DNA of 41,328 bases from Okeania sp. SIO2B3 (GTDB lineage Bacteria > Cyanobacteriota > Cyanobacteriia > Cyanobacteriales > Microcoleaceae): the NCBI RefSeq assembly GCF_010672525.1, contig NZ_JAAHGH010000067.1:1-41328 (forward strand). Reading direction: 5' to 3'. The translations under genes and the position numbers were made by a program. Positions 10,252 through 19,543 of the stretch are shown one piece after another. The notes under the pieces were generated by a model that did no database searches, had not been told where the DNA came from, and saw only the letters and a program-made list of their open reading frames with translations. Positions within the stretch are counted from its first letter, which is position 1. Each line of letters begins with the position of its first letter.

Positions 10252-11216
10252 TACCCCCTATATATTTTTATCTTCCCCAAAAAGATTGGCTAGATGATAT
10301 GCCAGATAAACCAGATGTTTACTGGGAAGAATTTGGCAGAGGCATATACTGTTGGACTTTACAAACCTATCTTTATCTTAAAGCAGATGGGTTTCCTTGT
10401 ACTTTAGTAGGAACTATGCCAGATGAAGGAATTGTAATAGCTCATCGAGATTCTTTTCCATATAAATTAAGACCAACGCCAAAGGTTTTAATGGTCTGTA
10501 TTAAACCAGATCGAAATCCTCATCCTTATGCTCAGTTACAAGTAGTTCAAAATCCTCAAGATGCCAAAAATTTCAGAAATAGTTACTATATTCCTCTATG
10601 GAGACAACCAGGATTAATTCCTCGTAATTCTGAAAGAGGCGATCGCTTTGAGAATATTGGTTATTTTGGCATTACTTCTAATTTAGCGCCAGAATTAAAA
10701 GCTGCTTCTTGGTCAAAGCAATTAGAAGAGTTAAGATTGAATTGGCAAATTATTCCTAGAAACCGCTGGTATGATTATAGTAATATTGATGCTGTTGTGG
10801 CTGTTCGTAATTTTCAACAGCAAGATTATACTCAAAAGCCAGCTACTAAGCTTTATAATGCTTGGCAAGCTGGAGTACCAGCAATTTTAGGTAAAGAATC
10901 AGCTTTTCAGTCAGAAAGGAAAAATGAGTTTGACTATTTTGAAGTTAGTTCAGTTGAAGATGCTATTGATATTTTGAAGCGTCTGAGGGATAATCCTCAG
11001 TTGTGTGAAAAAGTTAGAGAAAATGGTAAAGTTCGTGGGCAAGAAATTGAACCTCAAAATGTTGTTAAGCAGTGGCGTAATTTTCTAACAGATGTTGCTG
11101 TACCTGAATATCAGCGTTGGTTTATTGCTTCTAGATGGTCTCAACAGGTATATTTACAACGTTGTTATTTATTAATCAAATTTGATGCTTTGAAACAGAA
11201 ATTAAGCTTGACATAA
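10242..11216 (+). CDS. Glycosyltransferase-like protein of unknown specificity
   Basis: 324 residues. The ATG lies in a dispersed repeat (GAAATGACT) and has no Shine-Dalgarno sequence, but the next Met is at residue 20, inside what looks like a conserved N terminus. The C-terminal half has features seen in GT-B glycosyltransferases: DAVVAVR strand, a KPATKLYNAWQAGVPAILG segment resembling the nucleotide-sugar site, and a VSSVEDAIDILKRLRDNP helix typical of the end of the domain. No signal peptide. It is separated by 234 bases from the sulfotransferase upstream and converges on a sulfotransferase operon. Sugar and acceptor are unknown. Confidence 0.7.
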   Translation: MTDLPPIYFYLPQKDWLDDMPDKPDVYWEEFGRGIYCWTLQTYLYLKADGFPCTLVGTMPDEGIVIAHRDSFPYKLRPTPKVLMVCIKPDRNPHPYAQLQVVQNPQDAKNFRNSYYIPLWRQPGLIPRNSERGDRFENIGYFGITSNLAPELKAASWSKQLEELRLNWQIIPRNRWYDYSNIDAVVAVRNFQQQDYTQKPATKLYNAWQAGVPAILGKESAFQSERKNEFDYFEVSSVEDAIDILKRLRDNPQLCEKVRENGKVRGQEIEPQNVVKQWRNFLTDVAVPEYQRWFIASRWSQQVYLQRCYLLIKFDALKQKLSLT

Positions 11217-11300
11217 CAATTTTCATATTAATTTCAGTTATAAGTGCCTATTCCTTAGTTGTATCTTTAATTTCCATCTATAAAATTTTAAACTAAAAGT

Positions 11301-12008
11301 TTACTTGTATATTTTTGCAAGCATATCTCTCAGGAAATTTTTGAATGAATTTTTTGGAGTTACCTCCCGTTTAAATTTTGTTAATCCTTCTTCATTAAAC
11401 GACTGTAAATTTTCGATGAGTTTATAATCAATGGCATAATATTCATTAATTTCCTTTTTAATACTCTCTTCTATATCTTTAACTTCAATTTTCCTAGTAG
11501 TAGAAAGATTACTTTTTGGGAATTTTGATAAATTTACATCTAAAATATCTCTAATTTTTAGAAAATCTTCTAACAAAAATTCTTGCCTACACAAATAATC
11601 CACCTTAATAGACTTATCGTTAAGAGTAAAAAACATATTGTATTGAGGTTCCAGAAATTCTTTTGTTTTATTCATGTTCCAGAAATCATTAAAGCTTAAA
11701 TCTCCTGTATATTGTTCTTTCCTCTTCAATGTTGGTCTGGAACGAAAATTGTACCAACTAACAACTCTTTTTACAGGATCTCTAATTATTCCCCACTTGA
11801 AAAATTTATCTAAGCTAAGTTCTTGATGTTCAAAAATCCAATTGAATCTATCGTATATTTCTTGTAGAGATAAATGCTTTCCTATTGGAGATCTTGTAAT
11901 TCTTATATCTGCAATTTTACCAATGTAAGATGCTTCTACGGAAGATGATGCACATTTACGATTAGCAATGAAAATAAATTTATTATTTCCTGAATATTTA
12001 ATGAGCAT
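11301..12008 (-). CDS. Sulfotransferase B2 (Sulfotransfer_2-like)
   Basis: 235 residues, last gene of a four-gene minus-strand operon, starting 17 bases after the stop of the gene before it. The phosphosulfate-binding loop is NRKCASSSVE near residues 16-25, and the 3'-phosphate motif is IIRDPVKRVVSWY near residues 74-86, with the invariant R-D-P and a serine. The pattern KFIFIANRKCASSS aligns with KFIFVHVQKTAGQS of the gene at 13001. Its partner is most likely PAPS; the acceptor is probably a sugar hydroxyl. It has no membrane anchor. Confidence 0.82.
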   Translation of the reverse strand: MLIKYSGNNKFIFIANRKCASSSVEASYIGKIADIRITRSPIGKHLSLQEIYDRFNWIFEHQELSLDKFFKWGIIRDPVKRVVSWYNFRSRPTLKRKEQYTGDLSFNDFWNMNKTKEFLEPQYNMFFTLNDKSIKVDYLCRQEFLLEDFLKIRDILDVNLSKFPKSNLSTTRKIEVKDIEESIKKEINEYYAIDYKLIENLQSFNEEGLTKFKREVTPKNSFKNFLRDMLAKIYK

Positions 12009-12025
12009 TTTTACTATCTAGTATT

Positions 12026-12955
12026 TTAAACATTCCATTCATAAGGTTTATTCAAATCTCCAACAATTCGATTAAACTCTTCAAGCTGTTCAGATGATAA
12101 CTCGTTCTTCCATCGTAAATCTAACTTTAATTTCAAACCCATATTGTCATAATAGTCTCCCTGACGTTGTTGCACCTGATTTTGAACTGCGGTAGCTTCT
12201 TCATTTCTATACTTTAAAATCAAGGAACGAGTTCCTGTATTTCCAGCAATAGGATGGTGGTCATGTTTCCAATATTGAGCTATTTCTGGCACATATTTTA
12301 TCTGTAAAAGCTGACATAAACTTTGTAAAGTTTCCTGATTTTCTGTGATAAATTTTTCATAACGAATAACCATTTTCCGTTCAGAAGGAAACTTATCAAA
12401 AAATTCATTAGTTTCTTTAATTCTTTTAGCCCACTGATGACTAAATTCCGTAGCTGTAAGTCCAGGAGTAATTCTCAATTTTGAACTCATAGTAGCTCTA
12501 CCATCACGAACCATGTGAATGAGATAATTTTGAATTTTTCCCGCAGTAAACTCTTTAGCTTTATATCGTTCTTTCACCCAATCAACTTCTTTACTCGAAT
12601 CGATTAAAACTGTTTTAGATAGTTTCTCAAAAATTGATGAGTAAGCATTAAATACTCCATCTAGATGGAATATTTCTCTAACTTTTTTTTCTAACTGAAG
12701 AGGAATTAATGGATTTAATCGGGTGTTACCTAAAACCGCAGTTAATCTATCTAGTTCTGTTTTAGTAAATTGTTGTTCCCAAAATGAGCAAGTACCCAAA
12801 CATATACCACAAAGAGCTTGCTTTTTTTTATAATATCGATATAATTTACTAATTTCTCCTAGTGCAAAACATTCAGGGTGACTGCCCAAAATTAACATCA
12901 ATAATGTTGAACCAGTTCTACCACTACCTACAATAGATACAACTTTTTTAGTCAT
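12026..12955 (-). CDS. Sulfotransferase A2 (Sulfotransfer_1/3-like)
   Basis: 309 residues, ATG with an excellent ribosome site (GAGGAG, 6 bases upstream). The PAPS 5'-loop is GSGRTGSTLL at 10-19, followed by ILGSHPECFALGE. The 3'-phosphate motif is MVRDGRATMSS in the middle of the protein. It is clearly paralogous to the gene at 13753: both have the ILGSHP-x-CF segment, a LGNTRLN-x-YIPL-like segment, an I-D-x-SK motif, and a shared C-terminal RWQ/KNEL-type helix with NKP-Y/F-EWN. It carries a CGICLGTC cysteine cluster (about residues 48-55) that the paralog lacks. Likely a carbohydrate sulfotransferase. Confidence 0.87.
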   Translation of the reverse strand: MTKKVVSIVGSGRTGSTLLMLILGSHPECFALGEISKLYRYYKKKQALCGICLGTCSFWEQQFTKTELDRLTAVLGNTRLNPLIPLQLEKKVREIFHLDGVFNAYSSIFEKLSKTVLIDSSKEVDWVKERYKAKEFTAGKIQNYLIHMVRDGRATMSSKLRITPGLTATEFSHQWAKRIKETNEFFDKFPSERKMVIRYEKFITENQETLQSLCQLLQIKYVPEIAQYWKHDHHPIAGNTGTRSLILKYRNEEATAVQNQVQQRQGDYYDNMGLKLKLDLRWKNELSSEQLEEFNRIVGDLNKPYEWNV

Positions 12956-13000
12956 TTACTCCTCATTCATTTCCTGACTTTTTTATAATGAAACAAAAAC

Positions 13001-13687
13001 TTAAAAATTGTAATTAAAATACTTAATATCTTTATGATATCTTTCTTGAACTATTTCACGAATTTCATCATTATAATATTCTTGATAATTCCTGTGTTTG
13101 GATTTATGTGTGACATGAGGTAATTCCATATGTGACAAATTTAAGTTGCTCTTAAGTTGATTAAAGTCATTCTCTAAAGATTCAAACTTGCCAATGAAAT
13201 CTACTATTATATTGCCCTCTTCATCCACCAAATAGTCTAATTGATTCCTCATATTTTTCATATTGTCTCTATGACTATTTTTGATAAAATCTTCAAAGCT
13301 ATTGCAGTTTTTCAAGACATAAGAATAAAATTTACTGTTATTTGAACGATTAAGATATCGGTATTTTCTGTAGTTTCTAACAACTTTGTGCCATAAATTA
13401 TAACTAGAGTAATTTTGGCTCATTTTTTCATCTAAACAAATTCCTAAAATCATGCTGTACCAAGATACTAATCTATCCCAAGGATTTCTCACAAAAGCAA
13501 ATTTATAGTATTCATTCCATTTATCAACTCCCAATATATCTCTACCTGTTATGGCAGAACCATGTTTATGCTGAGTAACAAGTTTTTCTAAGTCAGGTAC
13601 ATTTTTCTTTAAAGTTTCTGTCAAACTTTGTCCTGCTGTTTTTTGTACATGAACAAAAATAAATTTATGTTTGTGAGATATTAGCAT
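13001..13687 (-). CDS. Sulfotransferase B1 (Sulfotransfer_2-like)
   Basis: 228 residues from the ATG at 13687. A start at 13762 would add 25 residues and overlap the upstream gene by 10 bases. I prefer 13687 because related proteins here begin ML/II-S/K directly before the KFIF strand. The 5'-loop is HVQKTAGQSLTE and the 3' motif is FAFVRNPWDRLVSWYS, both classic for this family. IVDFIGKFESLENDF near the C terminus is the usual family segment before the last helices. It lies between the two A-type genes of the operon. Donor PAPS; acceptor unknown. Confidence 0.85.
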   Translation of the reverse strand: MLISHKHKFIFVHVQKTAGQSLTETLKKNVPDLEKLVTQHKHGSAITGRDILGVDKWNEYYKFAFVRNPWDRLVSWYSMILGICLDEKMSQNYSSYNLWHKVVRNYRKYRYLNRSNNSKFYSYVLKNCNSFEDFIKNSHRDNMKNMRNQLDYLVDEEGNIIVDFIGKFESLENDFNQLKSNLNLSHMELPHVTHKSKHRNYQEYYNDEIREIVQERYHKDIKYFNYNF

Positions 13688-13752
13688 TTTGATTGTTTCT
13701 AAGTTATGAAATAATTTAATTCTTGTTTGAACAACAAAAAATATTTTGACTT

Positions 13753-14670
13753 TTAATTCCACTCAAAAGGTTTATTAGCTTCTCCCGCAATACGATCAAA
13801 TATTTCTAGTTTTTCTGGTGCTAGCTCTCTTTGCCAGCGTAAATCTAACTTTATAGCTATATCTATATTATTATAGTAATCGCCATTGATTTTCTCTACT
13901 TTCTTTTCTATTTCCTGTCCTCGATAGCGACGAATCAGAGAATAAGCACCCTCATTACCAGAAATATCATAATGATCGTATTGCCAATATTCTATCATGG
14001 AAGGAACAAAATTTATATTAACAAAATTACAAATTTTTTCCACAGTTTGATGAGGATTACTCGCTAATTGTTCATAAGCAATCTCAATTCTTTTATTAGG
14101 ATTAAATTTTTCAAAAAAATCATTTCTTAGTTTGTATTTTTCAACCCATTCTGTTGCTACCTTAGCCATATCCCAATGAGGATATTTTCTGAGATAAGAG
14201 TTAACAACAGCTCTACCATCACGAACTAAATGAATTAAATACGCTTCTACTTTTCCTGATGTAAATTCTTGAGCTTGAATTTTTTCTCCAATCCAAGGAT
14301 AAGCTTTACTAGCATCAATAATAACCCTTTTATTATCTAACTTGGAAAACATAAAAGAATAAGGATTAAAAATCTCATCTTTTTTGAAAATTTGTCTAAT
14401 TTTTTTCTCCAACTTTAAAGGAATATACTTATTTAAACGAGTATTTCCTAGAACACTAGCCAATTCATATAGCCCTTTTTCTCCAAAAGTTTTTTCCCAA
14501 AATTCAGATGTCATATTCACACAATCAATGGGCTTTTTTTGACGATAACGATTGGGAAGACCGACTAATTCACCTGCGGAAAAACAGTCTGGATGACTTC
14601 CTAAAATTAGGGATAAAAGACTAGATCCAGAATGCCCACTTGACATGATAAATATGACTTTTTTCTGCAT
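13753..14670 (-). CDS. Sulfotransferase A1 (Sulfotransfer_1/3-like), first gene of operon
   Basis: 305 residues starting at ATG with AGGA upstream. The PAPS loop is SSGHSGSSLL at 10-19, then ILGSHPDCFSAGE. The 3'-phosphate motif is LVRDGRAVVNS. It is the leading gene of the minus-strand operon A1-B1-A2-B2 and is divergent from the sugar transferase at 14767, with a 96-base gap that must hold both promoters. It is paralogous to the gene at 12026. Probably sulfates the glycan assembled by the neighbouring glycosyltransferases; the substrate is not visible from sequence. Confidence 0.87.
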   Translation of the reverse strand: MQKKVIFIMSSGHSGSSLLSLILGSHPDCFSAGELVGLPNRYRQKKPIDCVNMTSEFWEKTFGEKGLYELASVLGNTRLNKYIPLKLEKKIRQIFKKDEIFNPYSFMFSKLDNKRVIIDASKAYPWIGEKIQAQEFTSGKVEAYLIHLVRDGRAVVNSYLRKYPHWDMAKVATEWVEKYKLRNDFFEKFNPNKRIEIAYEQLASNPHQTVEKICNFVNINFVPSMIEYWQYDHYDISGNEGAYSLIRRYRGQEIEKKVEKINGDYYNNIDIAIKLDLRWQRELAPEKLEIFDRIAGEANKPFEWN

Positions 14671-14766
14671 AAATAATTATTCCTATAAATACAAAAATAA
14701 ATAACAATAGTTTGTGATGAGTGTTGAACTTGATATAATCAAGGACAGTGGTTCAAATAAATTTTT

Positions 14767-15771
14767 ATGACTAACGGCATATACACTGTAGCAAATGATG
14801 TTGTCTTCGATCAACTGGTAGCTCTACTCAATAGTATTGAGGTTAATGTTGATACTGATACTCCAGTTTGTGTTATTGCTTATGACAGTAATACTGCAAA
14901 AGTCCAAGCTGATATAGAAAAACGTAAAAATGTCCAATTTTTAGACAATCCAGAAATATTTGCCCCCTGGGAAGAATTTTCTTACGAAGCTTGGAAAGGT
15001 CATCCAAATGCTTTGAATATTTGGGCAGAAAAAGGGATTAAGGGAGTAAACCGAATTGGCATGAATCGTAGATATTGTGGCTTCGATCTTCAAGCTCCTT
15101 TTGAAAAGTTTATGTATTTTGATGCAGATATTCTGGTACTTAATTCTGTTGAATATATTTTTGAACAGTTGGATAAGGATGATTTTGTTGTCTATGATTT
15201 TCAGTATAAAGACCCCTCTCATATTTTTAATTTAGACTCGCCTAAATTGTTTGATGTTTTTCCTGAATCACGGATTAAATCTGAAATTTTTTGTGCGGGA
15301 TTTTATGCAGGAAAAAGGGGTTTATTTTCTGAATCACAGAGGCAGTTTCTAGTAGAAAAGCTCAACTCTGGAGAAGGAGAAGTTTTATATACATCTGCTC
15401 CGAACCAATCTTTACTTAACTATATGAAAATGCGATTGGATATTCCTGTTTATAACTTTGGTCTTGATTTACCACCAGAAAAAAGAACAGGTTGTTCTGT
15501 AACATCGCCTCATTTTGAAGAAAGGGATAATGTACTATATGATAAAGGAGAAAGATTGACATATCTTCATTATATTGGAGTTTCTTCTAAAAGATTTGCT
15601 AGGCTTTGTCAGGGAGAAAATTTAGATTTTCCCTATCGAGATATTTTTCTCCACTATCGTTATCTCCATGAACCCGATAAAAGACCAAAATTTACAGGAA
15701 AACCAGAACCCTATAATCCGCCAGTAAACATAATGACTAAAATCTTCAAAAAACTGGGTTTAAATAGTTAA
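14767..15771 (+). CDS. GT-A-like sugar transferase (Npun_R2821/2822-type family)
   Basis: 334 residues. The N terminus GIYTVANDVVFDQLVALLNS and the metal-binding DxD motif FDADILV (D119, D121) point to a GT-A-fold nucleotide-sugar transferase related to GT8. It resembles a cyanobacterial family that I believe is carried in databases as Npun_R2821/Npun_R2822. The C-terminal half has a conserved LHYIGVSSKRF segment, a common location for the metal-coordinating His in GT8-like enzymes. The last 33 codons (PKFTGKPEPYNPPVN and onward) are the source of the tails repeated in the array downstream. Divergent from the sulfotransferase operon. Specificity unknown. Confidence 0.8.
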   Translation: MTNGIYTVANDVVFDQLVALLNSIEVNVDTDTPVCVIAYDSNTAKVQADIEKRKNVQFLDNPEIFAPWEEFSYEAWKGHPNALNIWAEKGIKGVNRIGMNRRYCGFDLQAPFEKFMYFDADILVLNSVEYIFEQLDKDDFVVYDFQYKDPSHIFNLDSPKLFDVFPESRIKSEIFCAGFYAGKRGLFSESQRQFLVEKLNSGEGEVLYTSAPNQSLLNYMKMRLDIPVYNFGLDLPPEKRTGCSVTSPHFEERDNVLYDKGERLTYLHYIGVSSKRFARLCQGENLDFPYRDIFLHYRYLHEPDKRPKFTGKPEPYNPPVNIMTKIFKKLGLNS

Positions 15772-15780
15772 ATAAAAAAA

Positions 15781-17704
15781 GATAAAAGAAATTTATATGG
15801 TAGATAAGAAACAGGGGAACGCTCAAACTATCTATTTGTGGAAAACTGTTCAATTTCTGATGATAATTTCTCGAAAATTACTCAAATTAACTGGTTAGTT
15901 AAAATTTGAAAATCTGCCAGTAAATATAATGATTGAAATCTGCCAAAAATTGGAGAGAAATAACTAAGGAAAAAAAAGATAAAAAGCATCTATTTATGTT
16001 GTCGTAAACTACTGGGGGAACGCTAAAATTATCTATTTGTGGAAAACTGTTCAATTTCTGATGATGATTTCCCGAAAATAGCTAAAATATACAGGTCAAT
16101 TAGAATCTGATAATCCGCCAGTAAATGTAATGACTAAAATCAGCCAAAAACAGGATGAAAATAGCTAAGGGAAAAAGACGAAAGGCATTTATATTATTGC
16201 TAACTACAGGGCGATCGCTAAAATCATCCATTTGTGGAAAAGTCTTCTATTTATGATGATTTATTCCCGAAAATCGCTAAAATACACAGGGCAACTATAA
16301 TCCGATAATCCCCAAGTAAATGTAATGACTAAAATCAGCCAAAAACAGGATGAAAATAGCTAAGGAAAAAAGATGAAAGCCATTTATATTGTTGCTAACT
16401 ACTGGGCGATAGCTAAAATTATCCATTTGTGGAAAAGTCTTCTATTTATGATGATTATTTCTCGAAAATAACTAAAATTTACTGGTTAGTTAAAATTAGA
16501 GAATCTGCCAGTCAATATAATTCAGTAATATCTGCAAAGGATTGGAGAGAAATAACTAAGAAAAAAAAGAGAAAAAGCATTGATTTATGTTGTCTATGTT
16601 GTAGTAAAGTACTGGGCAATCGCTAAAATTATCTATTTGTAGATGTTAAATTTCAGATGATGATTTCCCGAAAATTACTAAAAGATACAGGGCAACTATA
16701 ATCCGAGAATTCGCAAGTAAATGTAATGACTAAAATCAGCCAAAAACAGGGTTAAGATATCTAAGGAAAAAAATGAAAGGCATTTATATTGTTGCTAATT
16801 ACTGGGCGAACGCTCAAGCAATCCATTTTTAGAAAAGTCTTATATTTCTGATAATTTATTTCAGAAAATAGCTAAAATTGACTGGTCAACTAAAATTAGA
16901 GAATCTGCCAGTAAATATAATGATGAAAATCAGCAAAAAATAGGAGAGAAATAACTAAGGAAAAAAAAAGAGAAAAAGCATTGATTTATGTTGTCTATGT
17001 TGTAGTAAAGTACTGGGCGATAGCTAAAATTATCTATTTGTAGATGTTCAATTTATGATGATTTATTACCGAAAATTACTAAAAGATACAGGGCAACTAT
17101 AATCCGAGAATTAGCCAGTAAATGTAATGACTAAAATCAGCAAAAGAACAGGATGAAAATAGCTAAGGAAAAAAGATGAAAGCCATTTATATTGTTGCTA
17201 ATTACAGGGGGAACGCTCAAACTATTCATTTGTGGAAAACTGTTCAATTTCTGATGATAATTTCTCGAAAATTACTAAAATTTACTGGTTAACTAAAATT
17301 TGAGAATCTGCCAGTAAATATGATGATTGAAATCTGCCAAAAATTGGAGATAAATAACTAAGGAAAAAAAAGATAAAAAGCATCTATTTATGTTGTTGTA
17401 AACTACTGGGCGAACGCTCAAATCATACATTTGTGGAAAAGTCTTCTATTTATGATGATTATTTCCAGAAAAAACAAAATTTACAGGGAAATCAAAATCT
17501 GAAAATCTGCCAGTAAATATAATCAGTGATATCTGTCAAAAACTAGGTGAAAAAAATCCAGATAAACAAGATGAAAGGAATTTTTTAATAATTCTTTCTC
17601 CAAAAAAATCAAAATTTGCAGGAAAATCAAAATCTGAGAATTTTCCAGTAAATATAATCAGTAAAATCTGCCAAAACTAGGTGGAAATAACTAAGGAAAA
17701 AATT
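15781..17704 (+). repeat. Ten-unit tandem array of fused tail and head fragments of sugar-transferase genes
   Basis: Units of about 197 bp start at 15781, 15978, 16177, 16372, 16569, 16772, 16970, 17175, 17372 and 17570 (steps 195-205). A shortened 135-bp step then leads to the intact gene at 17705. Each full unit begins with a version of ATGAAAGGCATTTATATTGT, the first codons of the gene at 17705 (MKGIYIVAN). After about 80 bases it switches to a version of the last 33 codons of the gene at 14767 (CCGCCAGTAAATRTAATGAC), a stop and a TAAGGAAAAA leader. The roughly 270 codons between head and tail are missing. Units 4, 6, 8 and 10 retain an ATG after a ribosome-site-like AAGGAAAA and open micro-ORFs of 32, 19, 38 and 5 codons; other units lost the ATG. 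Confidence 0.9.
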
Positions 17705-18637
17705 ATGAAAGGAATTTATATTGTCGCCAATGATAAAGTGCTTGATAATACGATCGCTCTGCTGAAAAGTATCCGATTATATGACACTGAGACTCCGATT
17801 ATTATGATTCCTTTTGATGAAAATTATCAGCAGGTAGCAGAAATAGTTACGAGTAAATATGGTGTAGAAATTTATCCAAATTTAGAATTTGTAGATAATC
17901 TTTGCAATAATTTGTATAACATTTTTGGTCAGGGATTCTTCAATACTCCTAACAAACAAAAAAAACAAGCTTGTTGGTTCGGACCGTTTGATGAATTTCT
18001 CTATATTGATGTTGATATTGTTGTCTTTGAAAAAATTGCCGATAATCTCAAATATCTGGAAGATTATGATTTTTTGTGCTGCGACTATCAATATTTAAGT
18101 GGGATAAAAAATGTCTTTACATCCAAAGTTCTAGAAAATCAAATCTTTACTGAAGAACAACTTCAAGATGTATTTAATAGTGGGTGGTGGGCGTCAAAGA
18201 AAAACCTATTTACAGAAAATGAATTATATGAAACCTTTGCCGAATGTGCTGCCAATACTGAGTATTTTGACTTTTCCGAAAAAACCACAGACCAGCCAAT
18301 TTTCAACTATATAGTATTAAAACATATTTCTCGGCGACTAAATCTAGTTAGACGGCCAGAAGGTAAAGGTCCAGGAAGTTGGGCAGGTAGTCCTCATTTT
18401 CAACAGGAAGGCGATCGCTTGATTGACCCTAAAGTAGGTAAACCTGTACAATATTTACATTGGGCAGGTTTTCGGATTGAACCAGGATGCCCTTATTGGG
18501 ATATTTGGGAGCATTATCGATATCTGGGTGAAGCTAAACCTACTTACTATCCTCAAAAAACTGAAAAGGAAAAAAGTCCAGGAGAAAAATTTATTGATAA
18601 AGTCAAAAATATAGTTCGGCAAATTAAGAAAAGTTAG
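17705..18637 (+). CDS. GT-A-like sugar transferase (Npun_R2821/2822-type family)
   Basis: 310 residues. A GTG 24 bases upstream is also in frame, but I choose the ATG at 17705 because AAGGAAAAA precedes it and MKGIYIVAND is the family's usual start. The metal-binding motif is IDVDIVV (D102, D104). The C-terminal half has SPHFQQEGDRL and YLHWAGFRI, matching SPHFEERDNVL and YLHYIGVSS of the gene at 14767. The role is presumably sugar transfer in assembly of the surface glycan. The head fragments in the tandem array upstream derive from this gene or a close copy. A dispersed repeat starts at the base after the stop codon. Confidence 0.8.
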   Translation: MKGIYIVANDKVLDNTIALLKSIRLYDTETPIIMIPFDENYQQVAEIVTSKYGVEIYPNLEFVDNLCNNLYNIFGQGFFNTPNKQKKQACWFGPFDEFLYIDVDIVVFEKIADNLKYLEDYDFLCCDYQYLSGIKNVFTSKVLENQIFTEEQLQDVFNSGWWASKKNLFTENELYETFAECAANTEYFDFSEKTTDQPIFNYIVLKHISRRLNLVRRPEGKGPGSWAGSPHFQQEGDRLIDPKVGKPVQYLHWAGFRIEPGCPYWDIWEHYRYLGEAKPTYYPQKTEKEKSPGEKFIDKVKNIVRQIKKS

Positions 18638-18830
18638 GGTCATTTCAGTTATCGGTTAGCCTTCTAGGTAGGAGTTGCCTCTCTTAGAGGAGCTATCCTA
18701 CAGAATGCGGAGCATTCATGTCGCGAAGCGAAACAGTACTTCCGACTCAAGGCGAAGGTTGAAATCTGAAATTTCCTTTTTTATTCCTTTCAAAGGGGAA
18801 GCTTGAGACCTTATTTCTTGGTCATAAAGA
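18638..18830 (+). repeat. Dispersed repeat abutting a stop codon
   Basis: Begins GGTCATTTCAGTTATCGG, the same terminus as the repeat at 6023, and ends near a TTATTTCTTGGTC segment comparable with that repeat's far end. An insertion inside carries two hairpins: TAGGAGT..CCTCT/AGAGG..ATCCTA and GAATGC-gga-GCATTC, followed by the TGTCGCGAAGCGA motif that recurs in cyanobacterial intergenic DNA. Confidence 0.6.
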
Positions 18831-19543
18831 CAGAAGAATAATTTTTAATATATTTCAGATGATTTGGAGTCAGAAAAAAACCATCCCTAAAATAAATTTA
18901 CCCCTTAAAGATATAGAGTAGTAAATCAAAAAAAGTTAAATAAAGAAGGCACAATTTTTTTTTTCAACAGGGATATATTGATAATTCAGATTTAGAAAAA
19001 CTTGAAAGATTAAAAATATAGAGTTTCTCTAGAAGCATGATTTACACTTGTATTTTTTCCCTGTTACCTTTTCCTAGATTAGCTATTCCCTAAAACCTAT
19101 AATTTTTTTTGTCCCTTACTTTTAATAACAATTGGTATATAAACCATTTCTCAAGTTATTTAAGTACTGTTTTGTTAGTTTATTTTCTATTCCCTGGAAC
19201 CAGGTTTACTACTCCTTACTCCCTCAAACAAAGAAATTTTTTACCTCACTCAGAGATGAGATGGGAATTGGTATATAAATTTCTATTCTAGGATTTATTC
19301 AAGATATTTTTGAGTTATTATCCTTGTTATACCAAATTGAAATGAAGCTGCATAGAATAATATTTCAAGCAGAATTGACCGCAGATAGGAGTAGATAGAG
19401 ATAGATAGATTTAATGAGTTTCATAATTCTATGCAACCTCATATAAAACTGGTATTATATTCAAAATTATTTCCTAATTTTGTCACTTCTTCAAATCAAA
19501 TAATTTTAAGCATTTTTTATCGTTAAAATTTCTAGGTAAAAAT
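18831..19543. other. Intergenic stretch without a supported gene
   Basis: AT-rich and non-coding by eye. It includes the small inverted-repeat element at 19329-19455. A 60-codon ORF at 19109-19291 has no ribosome site and no family resemblance. The promoter of the gene at 19544 should lie near the right end, but I cannot point to a box. Confidence 0.55.
19329..19455 (+). repeat. MITE-like element with ATACCAAATT / ACTGGTAT ends
   Basis: A 127-bp segment bounded by ATACCAAATT and a ...ACTGGTAT end. Inside are the inverted partners ATGAAGCTGCATAGAAT and ATTCTATGCAACCTCAT (two mismatches). A second copy, inverted, lies at 29665-29785 and ends 11 bases before the fetB start codon. No coding capacity. 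Confidence 0.7.

Noticed and set aside
16429-16626. A 65-codon ORF inside the tandem array
   Set aside because: It is read in a different frame from the transferase heads and joins two array units; chance frame in repeats.
19109-19291. A 60-codon ORF between two sugar-transferase genes
   Set aside because: No start signal, and composition resembles the surrounding repeat-rich non-coding DNA.
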